Assembly (NCBI GenBank): GCA_947628275.1
Contig: CANQZD010000003.1
Coordinates: forward strand, 1 to 32,414
Direction: 5' to 3'
DNA from: an uncultured Bacilli bacterium
GTDB taxonomy: Bacteria; Bacillota_I; Bacilli_A; RF39; UBA660
Length of the DNA: 32,414 bases
The notes beneath the pieces are model-generated. The model was given only the letters and a program-made list of their open reading frames with translations, was not told where the DNA came from and did not search any database. Positions 8,265 through 16,167 of this stretch are shown one piece after another. Positions within the stretch are counted from its first letter, which is position 1. Each line of letters begins with the position of its first letter. The position numbers and the translations under genes are program-made.

Positions 8265-8293
8265 TTGATATTTTAGATTATAAATGCTATACT
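8265..8293 (+). promoter_or_regulatory. Sigma-A promoter of the polysaccharide operon
   Basis: TTGATA (8265-8270), 17 bases, TATACT (8288-8293), with an extended -10 TGC just upstream. The ABC exporter ATG is at 8315 behind GAGGTG. Confidence 0.8.
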
Positions 8294-8314
8294 ATTAATG
8301 AATTGAGGTGCTAA

Positions 8315-9055
8315 ATGAAAAAAGAAATCGTTAATGCCATTGAAATTCAAAATGTTACTAAAAGTTTTAAGATATATTATGATAAAGCCAGAACTTTAAA
8401 AGAACATTTGGTCTTTTGGCATAAAAGTGAACCGGAATTATTTACAGCTTTAAAAAATATTAGTTTAAATATAAAAAAAGGTGAGACGGTTGGATTAGTT
8501 GGGGTAAATGGTTCAGGAAAATCAACTCTTTTAAAATTAATGACAAGAATAATTTATCCTACTAAAGGTAAAGTCGTTACTCACGGCAAACTAACATCTT
8601 TACTTGAACTTGGTGCAGGTTTTCATCAAGACTTTACAGGTAGAGAAAATATTTATTTTAATGCTTCTATTTTTGGTCTTACTAAAGCTGAAATTGATAA
8701 AAGAATCGATGAAATTATTAATTTTTCTGAATTAGGTGATTTTATTGATAATCCGGTTCGGACATATTCTTCAGGTATGTATATGCGCCTTGCTTTTTCA
8801 ATTGCCATTAATGTTGATGCTGAAATTTTATTAATCGATGAAATTTTAGCTGTAGGTGATCAACATTTTCAAGAAAAGTGTTTTGCTAAATTACAAGAAT
8901 TAAAAGAAAGCGATAAAACAATTGTAATTGTTAGTCATGATTTAGGCAATATTAAAAATTTATGTACTCGGGCTATTTGGATTAATAATGGAGTTATTGC
9001 TGCTGATGGAGAACCAGCTAAAGTTATTAATGAATATTTGAAAAAGTGTGGGTGA
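8315..9055 (+). CDS. Polysaccharide ABC exporter, ATP-binding subunit (Wzt/TagH-like)
   Basis: This cytoplasmic ATPase powers export of a lipid-linked glycan with the permease encoded next. In 246 residues it carries Walker A GVNGSGKST (63-71), the LLELGAGFHQDFTGRENIYFNA block typical of the Wzt/TagH/RfbE group (97-117), signature YSSGM (151-155), Walker B ILLIDE (171-176) and the switch His in IVSHD (208). It lacks the C-terminal carbohydrate-binding domain found in some Wzt proteins, so export is not expected to depend on a terminal sugar cap recognised by this subunit. It is the first gene of the operon, and the permease starts six bases after its stop. Confidence 0.93.
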   Translation: MKKEIVNAIEIQNVTKSFKIYYDKARTLKEHLVFWHKSEPELFTALKNISLNIKKGETVGLVGVNGSGKSTLLKLMTRIIYPTKGKVVTHGKLTSLLELGAGFHQDFTGRENIYFNASIFGLTKAEIDKRIDEIINFSELGDFIDNPVRTYSSGMYMRLAFSIAINVDAEILLIDEILAVGDQHFQEKCFAKLQELKESDKTIVIVSHDLGNIKNLCTRAIWINNGVIAADGEPAKVINEYLKKCG

Positions 9056-9061
9056 TAAAAA

Positions 9062-9835
9062 ATGAGTATTTTTAAAAATTTATATCAATATCGTGAATTA
9101 TTAAAAACTAATGTTCAAAAAGAAATTAGAGGAAAATATAAGGGCTCTTTTTTAGGCGTTTTATGGTCTTTCTTAAATCCTTTATTAACAGTTTTAGTTT
9201 ATGCTATTGTCTTTCCATATATTATGCGAGTTCAAGTTCCCAATTATTTAATTTTCTTAATTGTTGCCATTATTCCTTGGAATTTCTTTACAACATGTAT
9301 TACTACTGGTTGTAACTGTGTTTGGCTAAATGGTGGAATAATAAAGAAAGTATATTTTCCACGAGAAATACTACCTGTATCTGTTATATTAGCTGGTTTA
9401 ATTAATTTCTTGATATCATGTGTTATTATTTTAATCTTTTTACTTTTTGGGGGAGTAGGGTTTAGTATTCAATTGTTATGGTTACCATTAATTGCTATTA
9501 TTCAAAGTCTATTAAGTTTAGGTTTATTATTTATTTTAAGTGCAATAAATGTTTATGTTAGAGATGTTGAATATGTTGTTGCCTTTTTTGTCAATTTATT
9601 ATTTTATGGTACTCCTATTTTATATACTGTGGAAATGTTTCCTAAAAATATTAGTTGGATTTTAAAAATCAATCCTTTAGCGCATTTAATTGATGCCTAT
9701 CGAAGTATTTTTTATTATCAAACAATACCTAATTTTGGTTCATTATTATATTTGACTATTGTCTCTGTAGCTATTTTATTAATTGGTTACAGTGTCTTTA
9801 GAAAATTAGAAAAAGGTTTTGCCGAGGAGGTATAA
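9062..9835 (+). CDS. Polysaccharide ABC exporter, permease subunit (Wzm/TagG-like)
   Basis: This ABC-2 type permease has 257 residues and six predicted helices. The amphipathic N-terminus followed by KEIRGKYKGSFLGVLWSFLNPLL is the hallmark of the Wzm/TagG/RgpC group, and NPLAHLIDAYRSIFYYQ near residue 203 is the usual C-terminal motif. It forms the channel for a polyprenyl-linked polymer finished in the cytoplasm. It overlaps no gene, but its stop lies directly at the next ribosome binding site. Confidence 0.93.
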   Translation: MSIFKNLYQYRELLKTNVQKEIRGKYKGSFLGVLWSFLNPLLTVLVYAIVFPYIMRVQVPNYLIFLIVAIIPWNFFTTCITTGCNCVWLNGGIIKKVYFPREILPVSVILAGLINFLISCVIILIFLLFGGVGFSIQLLWLPLIAIIQSLLSLGLLFILSAINVYVRDVEYVVAFFVNLLFYGTPILYTVEMFPKNISWILKINPLAHLIDAYRSIFYYQTIPNFGSLLYLTIVSVAILLIGYSVFRKLEKGFAEEV

Positions 9836-9836
9836 A

Positions 9837-10673
9837 ATGAAATTTGCAGGGACTGTAATTTTATATAATCCTTTAGAAAATCTTAAAGAAAATATTTTAA
9901 GTTATTTACCATATCTAGATAAACTTTACATAATTGATAATTCTTTAACATCTCATAAAAAAATATTGCCTAAAAGTTCTAAAATAGAGTATTATTGGCA
10001 AGAAAAAAATTTGGGAATAGCTGCGGCTTTAAACTTTGCTTGTCAAAAATCACTTCAAGATGGTTATAGTTTTCTTTTAACAATGGACCAAGATAGTAAA
10101 TTTCTTAATCAAGATATAGTAAAATTGTTGGAATTTGTTAAAAATAATGATTGTCAAAATATTGGTATTATCTCACCTTATCATGATATTTTAACTAAAA
10201 ATTTAAAAAGTAATAATCAACTTGAACATCCATTGGAAGTTATGACATCAGGTAATTTACTTAATTTAGCGATTTATCAAAAAGTCGGACAATTTAATGA
10301 AGATTTATTTATCGATTGTGTAGATACTTGGATGTGTCTAAATATTAAAAAAAATGGTTATGATATTGTTCAGTTAAATGATATTAGCTTAAAGCATCAG
10401 TTAGGAAATGCAACTTTAAAAAAAATTTTTGGTAAGACAATTATTTGCAGTAATCATGAACCTATTAGACGTTATTATATGATGAGAAATACTTTATATG
10501 TTACTAAATATTTTGAACATGATTTTCCTAAATATTGCCAGTACTTAAAAAAAGTTCAACGTCATCAAATGATTATTGTTTTATTTGAACAAGCTGGTTT
10601 TAAAAAATTTAGATATATGCTACAAGGAAGAAAGGATTTCAAAAAGGGGATTAAAGGTAAATATCAACATTAG
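9837..10673 (+). CDS. Family 2 glycosyltransferase, rhamnosyltransferase-like
   Basis: This is a cytoplasmic GT-A transferase of 278 residues. The track begins at TTG 9819, but the ATG at 9837 (MKFAGTVILYNP) has GAGGAGGT six bases upstream and is the obvious start. The order of motifs, AGTVILYNP, LYIIDNS, EKNLGIAAALNFAC, LTMDQDS (the DXD-type site) and DCVDTWMCLNIKKNGYDI, matches the bacterial rhamnosyltransferase subgroup. Together with the Wzm/Wzt exporter this suggests a rhamnose-containing wall polysaccharide. No rml (dTDP-rhamnose) genes are in the window, so the donor sugar is an inference. Confidence 0.85.
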   Translation: MKFAGTVILYNPLENLKENILSYLPYLDKLYIIDNSLTSHKKILPKSSKIEYYWQEKNLGIAAALNFACQKSLQDGYSFLLTMDQDSKFLNQDIVKLLEFVKNNDCQNIGIISPYHDILTKNLKSNNQLEHPLEVMTSGNLLNLAIYQKVGQFNEDLFIDCVDTWMCLNIKKNGYDIVQLNDISLKHQLGNATLKKIFGKTIICSNHEPIRRYYMMRNTLYVTKYFEHDFPKYCQYLKKVQRHQMIIVLFEQAGFKKFRYMLQGRKDFKKGIKGKYQH

Positions 10674-10682
10674 GAGGTAAAA

Positions 10683-12863
10683 ATGAAAAACAATCAAATC
10701 AAAATTAAAAGTATAAAAATAAGTGGTATTAAAAATCCATTATTAACTATTATTGCTGAAGAATTAGAAACTGATAATTCTGAATTGTTAGTTTATGCTG
10801 ATGAAAAATTAGTAGAATGTATTAATAATAACTTAGCTATTAATAAAGTTATGCAAGTTATCTTACCACCTAAGTGCCAAAAAATTACTGTAAAAATCAA
10901 AGAAGGTTCTAAAATAACCGTTATTAAAACTTTAAAAAATAGTACTTTAAAAAAAGTCTTTGCTAAATTATATTCTCTTTTTTATTCTTTTGTTCATAAA
11001 TTGTTTTTGTTAATTAAACTTATTGGTATAGGCATAAAACGTTTATGGCAAGATTATCATTTTTTAGTGCCTCCTAAAATGTGGAAAGTTTATTGGGATG
11101 GCTTAAAAAAACGCTTAAAAAATGGTAATACTTCATTTGCTTATAATCCTCTAAATCCTAGTGAGTACCGCAAATGGCTTAAAAATTATGAACAAATTGA
11201 TGATTATCAAAAACAAAGTTATGAACCTTTAATATCAATTGTTATTCCCGTATATAATATTGATAAAATATATTTAAGTGAGTGTCTTGATTCAATTTTA
11301 AATCAGACTTATCAAAATTTTGAAATAATTTTAGTTGATGATTGTTCAACTAAAGAAGAAACTATATCAACCTTAAAAGAGTATGAAACAAAAGATAAAA
11401 GAATTATTGTTAAATATCGCCAAGAAAATGGTCATATATCTAAAGCTTCTAATGATGGTTTAGCTTTAGCACATGGTGAATTTGTTGGATTAGTTGACAA
11501 TGATGATGTTTTAAGATGTGATGCCCTAGCTGAAGTTGTTAAAGCTTTAAATAGTAATAAACATCTTGATTTGATTTATTCTGATGAAGATAAATTAGAT
11601 TTACAAGGTAAAAGATGTTATCCTAATTTTAAATCAGCTTTTGCGCCAGATAGTTTATTAAGCAGTAATTATATTTGTCATTTTGCCGTTTTAAGAACAT
11701 CCTTGTTAAATAAAATTGGCGGTTTTAGAGTTGGTTATGAAGGCGCCCAAGATTATGATTTGTTTTTAAGATTTACTGAACAAACTACTGCTGATAAGAT
11801 ATATCATATTGCTAAAGTATTATATCATTGGCGAATGGTAGAAGGCTCTACCTCAATGGTTATTGATAATAAAAATTATGCTTTAGAGCGAGGCAAATTA
11901 GCTTTAGAAGATGCTCTTAGAAGAAGAAATATTTCTGGAATTGTCCACATTTGTGAAGATTGTCCTTACTATTATATTGAATATACTTTAAAAAAAGAAC
12001 CAAAAGTTGAAATTATTATTCCAACTAAAGATTATGCTAGTACTTTAGATAAATGTTTAAAATCTATCTATACTAAAACGACCTATCAAAATTTTCATAT
12101 TACTGTTATAAACAACAATAGTAATCTTCCTGAAACTTTTGCGCTATTTAAAAAATATCAAGAAAAATATGATAATTTTAATGTTCTTGATGCTAATATG
12201 GAATTTAATTTTTCCAAAATAAATAATTTGGCTGTTAAAAAAACTAAATCTGATTATTTGCTACTACTAAATAATGATGTTGAAGTAATCACACCAAATT
12301 GGTTAGAATTAATGGTCGGCTATGCTAGTCAAGATCATATTGGGGCTGTTGGCGCTAAACTTAGTTATCCAGATAATACTGTTCAACATGCCGGAGTTAT
12401 TGTTGGCTTAGGTGGAGTTGCAGGTCATGCTTATACTAATATTAATCGGAATGCCGTTATTTGGGGTGGTCGTCTTAGTGTTCCTTATAATTATTCAGCT
12501 GTTACTGCGGCTTGCTTAATGATAAAAAGAAGCAAATTTAATGAAGTAAATGGTTTAGAAGAAGATTTGAAAGTAGCTTTTAATGATATCGATTTTTGCT
12601 TGAAAATTCTTCAAAAAGGCTATTATAATGTATGTGTACCGATGGTTCAATTATATCATTATGAGTCAAAGTCCCGTGGTTCAGATACTACCAAAGAAAA
12701 GCAAAAAAGGTTTTTATCAGAAGTAGATTATATGACTAAGAAATGGGGTAAAAATTTAACTAATGATCAGTTTTATAATCCTAACTTCAGTTTAGAATCA
12801 AGTTTTATGCTAGACAAAAAAAGGGGGAATTTAAATGATGAACAAACTAAAAAAAATAGCTGA
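10683..12863 (+). CDS. Tandem two-domain family 2 glycosyltransferase
   Basis: This 726-residue protein holds two GT-A domains. An N-terminal segment of about 170 residues contains a beta-rich part and a hydrophobic/amphipathic stretch (LYSLFYSFVHKLFLLIKLIGIGI) that may dock it on the membrane. The first GT2 domain begins at SIVIPVYN (about 184) with VDDCS and the DNDD metal site, followed by YSDEDKLD. The second begins at VEIIIPTKDY (about 440) with INNNS, LLLNNDVEV, and the HAGVIVGLGGVAGHAY and NDIDFCLKI motifs. Two active sites in one chain suit a processive or alternating polymerase of the polymer backbone, as in RgpF/RfbC-like enzymes. AGGAGGT precedes the ATG. The next gene starts inside its 3' end. 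Confidence 0.88.
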   Translation: MKNNQIKIKSIKISGIKNPLLTIIAEELETDNSELLVYADEKLVECINNNLAINKVMQVILPPKCQKITVKIKEGSKITVIKTLKNSTLKKVFAKLYSLFYSFVHKLFLLIKLIGIGIKRLWQDYHFLVPPKMWKVYWDGLKKRLKNGNTSFAYNPLNPSEYRKWLKNYEQIDDYQKQSYEPLISIVIPVYNIDKIYLSECLDSILNQTYQNFEIILVDDCSTKEETISTLKEYETKDKRIIVKYRQENGHISKASNDGLALAHGEFVGLVDNDDVLRCDALAEVVKALNSNKHLDLIYSDEDKLDLQGKRCYPNFKSAFAPDSLLSSNYICHFAVLRTSLLNKIGGFRVGYEGAQDYDLFLRFTEQTTADKIYHIAKVLYHWRMVEGSTSMVIDNKNYALERGKLALEDALRRRNISGIVHICEDCPYYYIEYTLKKEPKVEIIIPTKDYASTLDKCLKSIYTKTTYQNFHITVINNNSNLPETFALFKKYQEKYDNFNVLDANMEFNFSKINNLAVKKTKSDYLLLLNNDVEVITPNWLELMVGYASQDHIGAVGAKLSYPDNTVQHAGVIVGLGGVAGHAYTNINRNAVIWGGRLSVPYNYSAVTAACLMIKRSKFNEVNGLEEDLKVAFNDIDFCLKILQKGYYNVCVPMVQLYHYESKSRGSDTTKEKQKRFLSEVDYMTKKWGKNLTNDQFYNPNFSLESSFMLDKKRGNLNDEQTKKNS

Positions 12864-14697
12864 TTATAAATATCTTAATTGTTGTTTAATTATTTTAGCT
12901 AGTATAATATCAATCTTCTGGGTATGTGTTATTGATAATATACATTATTTTAATAACTCTTTTAAAGGAACAGAAACAATTAACAATATAACCTATCAAA
13001 AAGAAGAAAATAATATGGTTGTTAACCTTAAAACTTCTAATAAATATCTTTATGAGTTAGAATTTCTGGGCAAAAATACTACTAAAAATACTATTTATTA
13101 TAATGTTTATGCATATGATAATAAAAAAGAAATCTTTTTAAATCAAGAAAGATTAAGTAATGTTTATGATGGTATTAATGTTATTCGAATTGGTAAAGAA
13201 ACTGATGAGATTAAACTATTATTTGTTGATGCAAATGCCGAAGATTTTGAACTTACTGATTTAAAAGTATCTAATACTTATCAAGTCAATCTTTTAAAAT
13301 TATTTGGTTTAATTGTCAGTATTTATTTAATCTTTGATTTAATTATGTTAGTTTTTAAAACTAATAAACCTAAATTGGCTAATTACTTTTTTAAAGTAGC
13401 TGTTTTAATTGGGATGGTTATAGCTTTTGCATCACCATTATATTATTCTTTAGACGAAAAAGAACATTTTATTAGGGCTTATAATATTTCTGAATTTAAT
13501 TTTTTAAAAACTAAAAATGATATGGTTAAATGGCCAGCTAATTTGGGTCCTGTAATTGATAATCCAGCTTCTATTTTTGTACCATCAACTTATCGTTCTT
13601 ATGTTTATAACTTAAAATATTTAGATGAAATTAGTAAGCAAGATTATACATATCAAGCCCATAATTCTTCAGCTGAACCATATTTATTCCCAGGTTATTT
13701 TGTTAGTGGAGTGGCAATATTTATTACTAAACTTTTTGGCTTGTCATTTCCTTATCAATTTTATTTAGGACGTATTTTTAATGTTATCTTCTATGCTTTT
13801 ATCGTTGCTTTGGCAATTAAACTATGTCCCAAATATGCTAAATTAATATTTGCCTTAGGACTTTTACCAGGCTTACTTTTTCAAAGTGCTTCATATTCAG
13901 CTGATGTTGTAACTAATGCTTTTGCTCTTTTAGCGGTTGCCTTAACTATTTATTATCGTGATTTAACTAGAAAAATAAAATTTAAAGATTTAATCATTTT
14001 ACTATTTAGTTATATTATGGCTTTTATTACAAAAATAGCTTATTTTCCAATTGTTTTATTAATTTATTTAATTCCTAATAAAAAATTTAATAATCAAAGA
14101 AAGGCTCGTTTAGCCAAAATCTTAATTCCTCTTATTGGCTTAATTGTTTTTGCTCTTGCTAGTTTATATGCCCAAAAAATTGGAATTATACAGTGGCCTA
14201 AAGAAGGCGTAAACTCAACATTACAATTAAAGTATATTCTTGCTAATCCAATATCATACTTATATACTCTTTATAAAACTTTACAAGCAAGTATTATTTC
14301 TATTACTGCAACTTTAACAACTCAGTTAGGTTATTGTGGCTTAACTGGTGAATTAGATTTTATTATTATCATTGGTACTATTGTTTTTGCTATTGCTAGT
14401 TGTACTAGTGATTTAAGAAAATTTGACAAAATAGTTTTGGCTTTAATTGTCCTTTGCTGTGTAGGAGCAGCAATGTCTTCAATGTATATTAGTTATAATG
14501 TAGTTGGAAATAGTATAGTTGAAGGTTTTCAAGGCCGTTATTTAGCGCCAGTTTTATTACCATTTTTATTGCTATTTTCAAGTCCTAAGTTTAAAATAGA
14601 TATTAAAGAAAAAAAGATATTAATTAGTTTAATAAGCATTATGGTTTTACTAAATATCCATGCTATTATAACTATTTTTCTAAATGTTTATAATTAG
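12835..14697 (+). CDS. DUF2142-family polytopic membrane protein (GT-C-like)
   Basis: The protein has 620 residues, with one helix near the N-terminus, a roughly 120-residue outer beta-rich domain (about 40-150), then ten or so helices. The DEKEHFIRAYNISEFNF motif, the FVPSTYRSYVY region, GRIFNVIFYAF, and LLPGLLFQSASYSADVVTNAFAL fit DUF2142, a family found in surface polysaccharide clusters and thought to be GT-C glycosyltransferases; the acidic DE pair after the second helix is the probable catalytic site. Start is ATG 12835 or 12838 behind GGGGGAA. It overlaps the tandem GT2 by 29 bases, so the two are translated together. Whether this enzyme or the GT-C-like protein at 6095 uses the polyprenyl-phosphate sugar made by the next gene cannot be decided. 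Confidence 0.82.
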   Translation: MMNKLKKIADYKYLNCCLIILASIISIFWVCVIDNIHYFNNSFKGTETINNITYQKEENNMVVNLKTSNKYLYELEFLGKNTTKNTIYYNVYAYDNKKEIFLNQERLSNVYDGINVIRIGKETDEIKLLFVDANAEDFELTDLKVSNTYQVNLLKLFGLIVSIYLIFDLIMLVFKTNKPKLANYFFKVAVLIGMVIAFASPLYYSLDEKEHFIRAYNISEFNFLKTKNDMVKWPANLGPVIDNPASIFVPSTYRSYVYNLKYLDEISKQDYTYQAHNSSAEPYLFPGYFVSGVAIFITKLFGLSFPYQFYLGRIFNVIFYAFIVALAIKLCPKYAKLIFALGLLPGLLFQSASYSADVVTNAFALLAVALTIYYRDLTRKIKFKDLIILLFSYIMAFITKIAYFPIVLLIYLIPNKKFNNQRKARLAKILIPLIGLIVFALASLYAQKIGIIQWPKEGVNSTLQLKYILANPISYLYTLYKTLQASIISITATLTTQLGYCGLTGELDFIIIIGTIVFAIASCTSDLRKFDKIVLALIVLCCVGAAMSSMYISYNVVGNSIVEGFQGRYLAPVLLPFLLLFSSPKFKIDIKEKKILISLISIMVLLNIHAIITIFLNVYN

Positions 14698-14706
14698 GAG
14701 GAGCAT

Positions 14707-15426
14707 ATGAAGAAGTCAAAGATATTGTTAATTATTCCTGCTTATAATGAAGAGGCTAATATTTTGAAAACCTGTCAAAAAATTATTGATTTTAATCAAA
14801 CCCATAAAATTAATTATGATTTTATTGTTATTAATGATGGCTCATTAGATAATACTAAAAAAATTTTAGAAGAAAATAAATTGCCTCATATTAATCTAAT
14901 TCATAATTTAGGTATTGGTGGAGCCGTGCAAACCGGTTATAAATATGCTTTAAAAAATGACTATGATATTGCTGTTCAATTTGATGGTGATGGTCAACAT
15001 GATGTAACTTATGTTGAAAAATTAATTAAACCAATTATAAATAAAGAAGCTGATTTTACGATTGGAAGTCGTTTTATTGAAAATATTAGTGAATTTAAAA
15101 CTTCTTTTATGCGTCGAGTAGGAATTAAAATTATTACTTTTTTTATTAAAATTGCCTGTGGTTTTAAATTAAAAGATACTACGAGTGGTTTTAGGGCGGC
15201 AAATAAAAAAATTATTAATGAATTTGCTAATTATTATCCTTCTGAATATCCTGAACCAATTTCAACTGTTTTGGTTGTAAAAAAGGGCTTTAAGGTTCAA
15301 GAAATAGGAGTTAATATGTATGAAAGAGATGGTGGTTCATCATCAATTCATTCTTGGAAAAATTTTTATTACATGATTAATGTTTGTTTATCGATTTTAA
15401 TAGCCGGAACTAGGAGGTCCAAATGA
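14707..15426 (+). CDS. Polyprenyl-phosphate glycosyltransferase (DPM/GacI-like GT2)
   Basis: This 239-residue GT2 enzyme transfers a sugar from a nucleotide donor to undecaprenyl phosphate on the cytoplasmic face. Motifs are LLIIPAYNEEANI (7-19), IVINDGSLDNT, HNLGIGGAVQTGYKYA, and the QFDGDGQHD metal site (near 97-105), then GSRFIE, MRRVGIKIITFFIKIACGFKLKDTTSGFRA. It lacks the long C-terminal two-helix domain of ArnC-type enzymes. The downstream DUF2304 gene overlaps it by four bases (ATGA); in group A Streptococcus the equivalent pair GacI/GacJ forms a complex that makes GlcNAc-P-undecaprenol. The sugar here is not predictable. Confidence 0.9.
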   Translation: MKKSKILLIIPAYNEEANILKTCQKIIDFNQTHKINYDFIVINDGSLDNTKKILEENKLPHINLIHNLGIGGAVQTGYKYALKNDYDIAVQFDGDGQHDVTYVEKLIKPIINKEADFTIGSRFIENISEFKTSFMRRVGIKIITFFIKIACGFKLKDTTSGFRAANKKIINEFANYYPSEYPEPISTVLVVKKGFKVQEIGVNMYERDGGSSSIHSWKNFYYMINVCLSILIAGTRRSK

Positions 15427-15764
15427 TAACAGATAATTTAAGATTAGTAGTCATTATTTTTATATTATTTTTATTAATTGTTTATTTGCTTCGAAAAAGA
15501 AAGTTATCAACTAAGTATGCAATTGTATGGTTTTTGGCTATTATTGTTATGCTATTCACAGTTTTATTACCAGATGTCATGAAGTATATAGCTAACTTAA
15601 TTGGTTTTGAATTATTATCTAATATGTTACTTTGTATTTTTATTGTTATTTTATTATTTATTACTTTAGCGCTTACTATTGTTGTTTCATCAAATAAAAG
15701 AAGAATAACTCTTTTAATAGAAGAAGTATCAATTTTAAAAAAAGAATTGGAGGACAAAAAATGA
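15423..15764 (+). CDS. DUF2304 small membrane protein (GacJ-like)
   Basis: This protein has 113 residues and three hydrophobic helices (about 7-23, 31-51 and 64-88), the motif RKRKLSTKYAIVWFLAIIVMLF in its first half and a basic coiled C-terminus (EEVSILKKELEDKK). This pattern is DUF2304, almost always next to a polyprenyl-phosphate GT2. GacJ of this type binds and stimulates its GT2 partner. Its start overlaps the GT2 stop and its stop overlaps the next start (ATGA both times), so the three are tightly coupled. Confidence 0.85.
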   Translation: MITDNLRLVVIIFILFLLIVYLLRKRKLSTKYAIVWFLAIIVMLFTVLLPDVMKYIANLIGFELLSNMLLCIFIVILLFITLALTIVVSSNKRRITLLIEEVSILKKELEDKK

Positions 15765-16108
15765 AAATAATTTTAACAGCTATTTATGTTATTTTAACTA
15801 CTGGTGGTTTATTTTGCATGAAATTAGGTGGTGATTCATTGTCATTGTCTTTAAAAAATGAAATTAGTTTTAAAATTGGGTTTATTACTGCTTTAGGTTT
15901 TTTACTTTATATTTGTAGTTTCTTGTTATGGCAAAAACTAATTGCTACATATGATTTAAATTATATTGTACCTATTGCAACCGGTATTGTTCAAGTTGTG
16001 GTGTTAATTGGTAGTTATTTCTTCTTTAAAGAACCAATGAGTTGGATAAATATTTTAGGAATTATTTTGGTTATTGTTGGTATTATTTTAATTTCTCTTA
16101 AAAGATAA
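15761..16108 (+). CDS. SMR/EamA-type four-helix transporter, candidate polyprenyl-phosphate sugar flippase subunit
   Basis: This protein has 115 residues and four helices, resembling small multidrug resistance and ArnE-type proteins: an N-terminal LTAIYVILTTGGLFCMKLGG helix, a central LLWQKLIATYDLNYIVPIATGIVQVVV, and a C-terminal FKEPMSWINILGIILVIVGIILI. In glycan clusters such proteins are proposed to flip the polyprenyl-phosphate sugar outward. Directly after a GT2-DUF2304 pair that is the most economical role, although a drug exporter of the same fold cannot be excluded from sequence alone. It is the last gene of the operon; the stop lies inside the terminator stem. Confidence 0.8.
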   Translation: MKIILTAIYVILTTGGLFCMKLGGDSLSLSLKNEISFKIGFITALGFLLYICSFLLWQKLIATYDLNYIVPIATGIVQVVVLIGSYFFFKEPMSWINILGIILVIVGIILISLKR

Positions 16109-16129
16109 AACACGGTGGTGTTTTTTTTT
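16107..16129 (+). terminator. Terminator of the polysaccharide operon
   Basis: AAAACAC (16107-16113) pairs with GTGTTTT (16118-16124) around GGTG, within a T9 run. Confidence 0.8.
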
Positions 16130-16135
16130 GGTTGA

Positions 16136-16144
16136 TGTTATAAT
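16136..16144 (+). promoter_or_regulatory. Extended -10 promoter before the wall hydrolase gene
   Basis: TGTTATAAT carries an extended -10 (TGN) and a perfect TATAAT at 16139-16144. No convincing -35 is seen 17 bases upstream. AGAGGTGG precedes ATG 16168. Confidence 0.6.
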
Positions 16145-16167
16145 TAAAATGAAAAAGAGGTGGTAAG

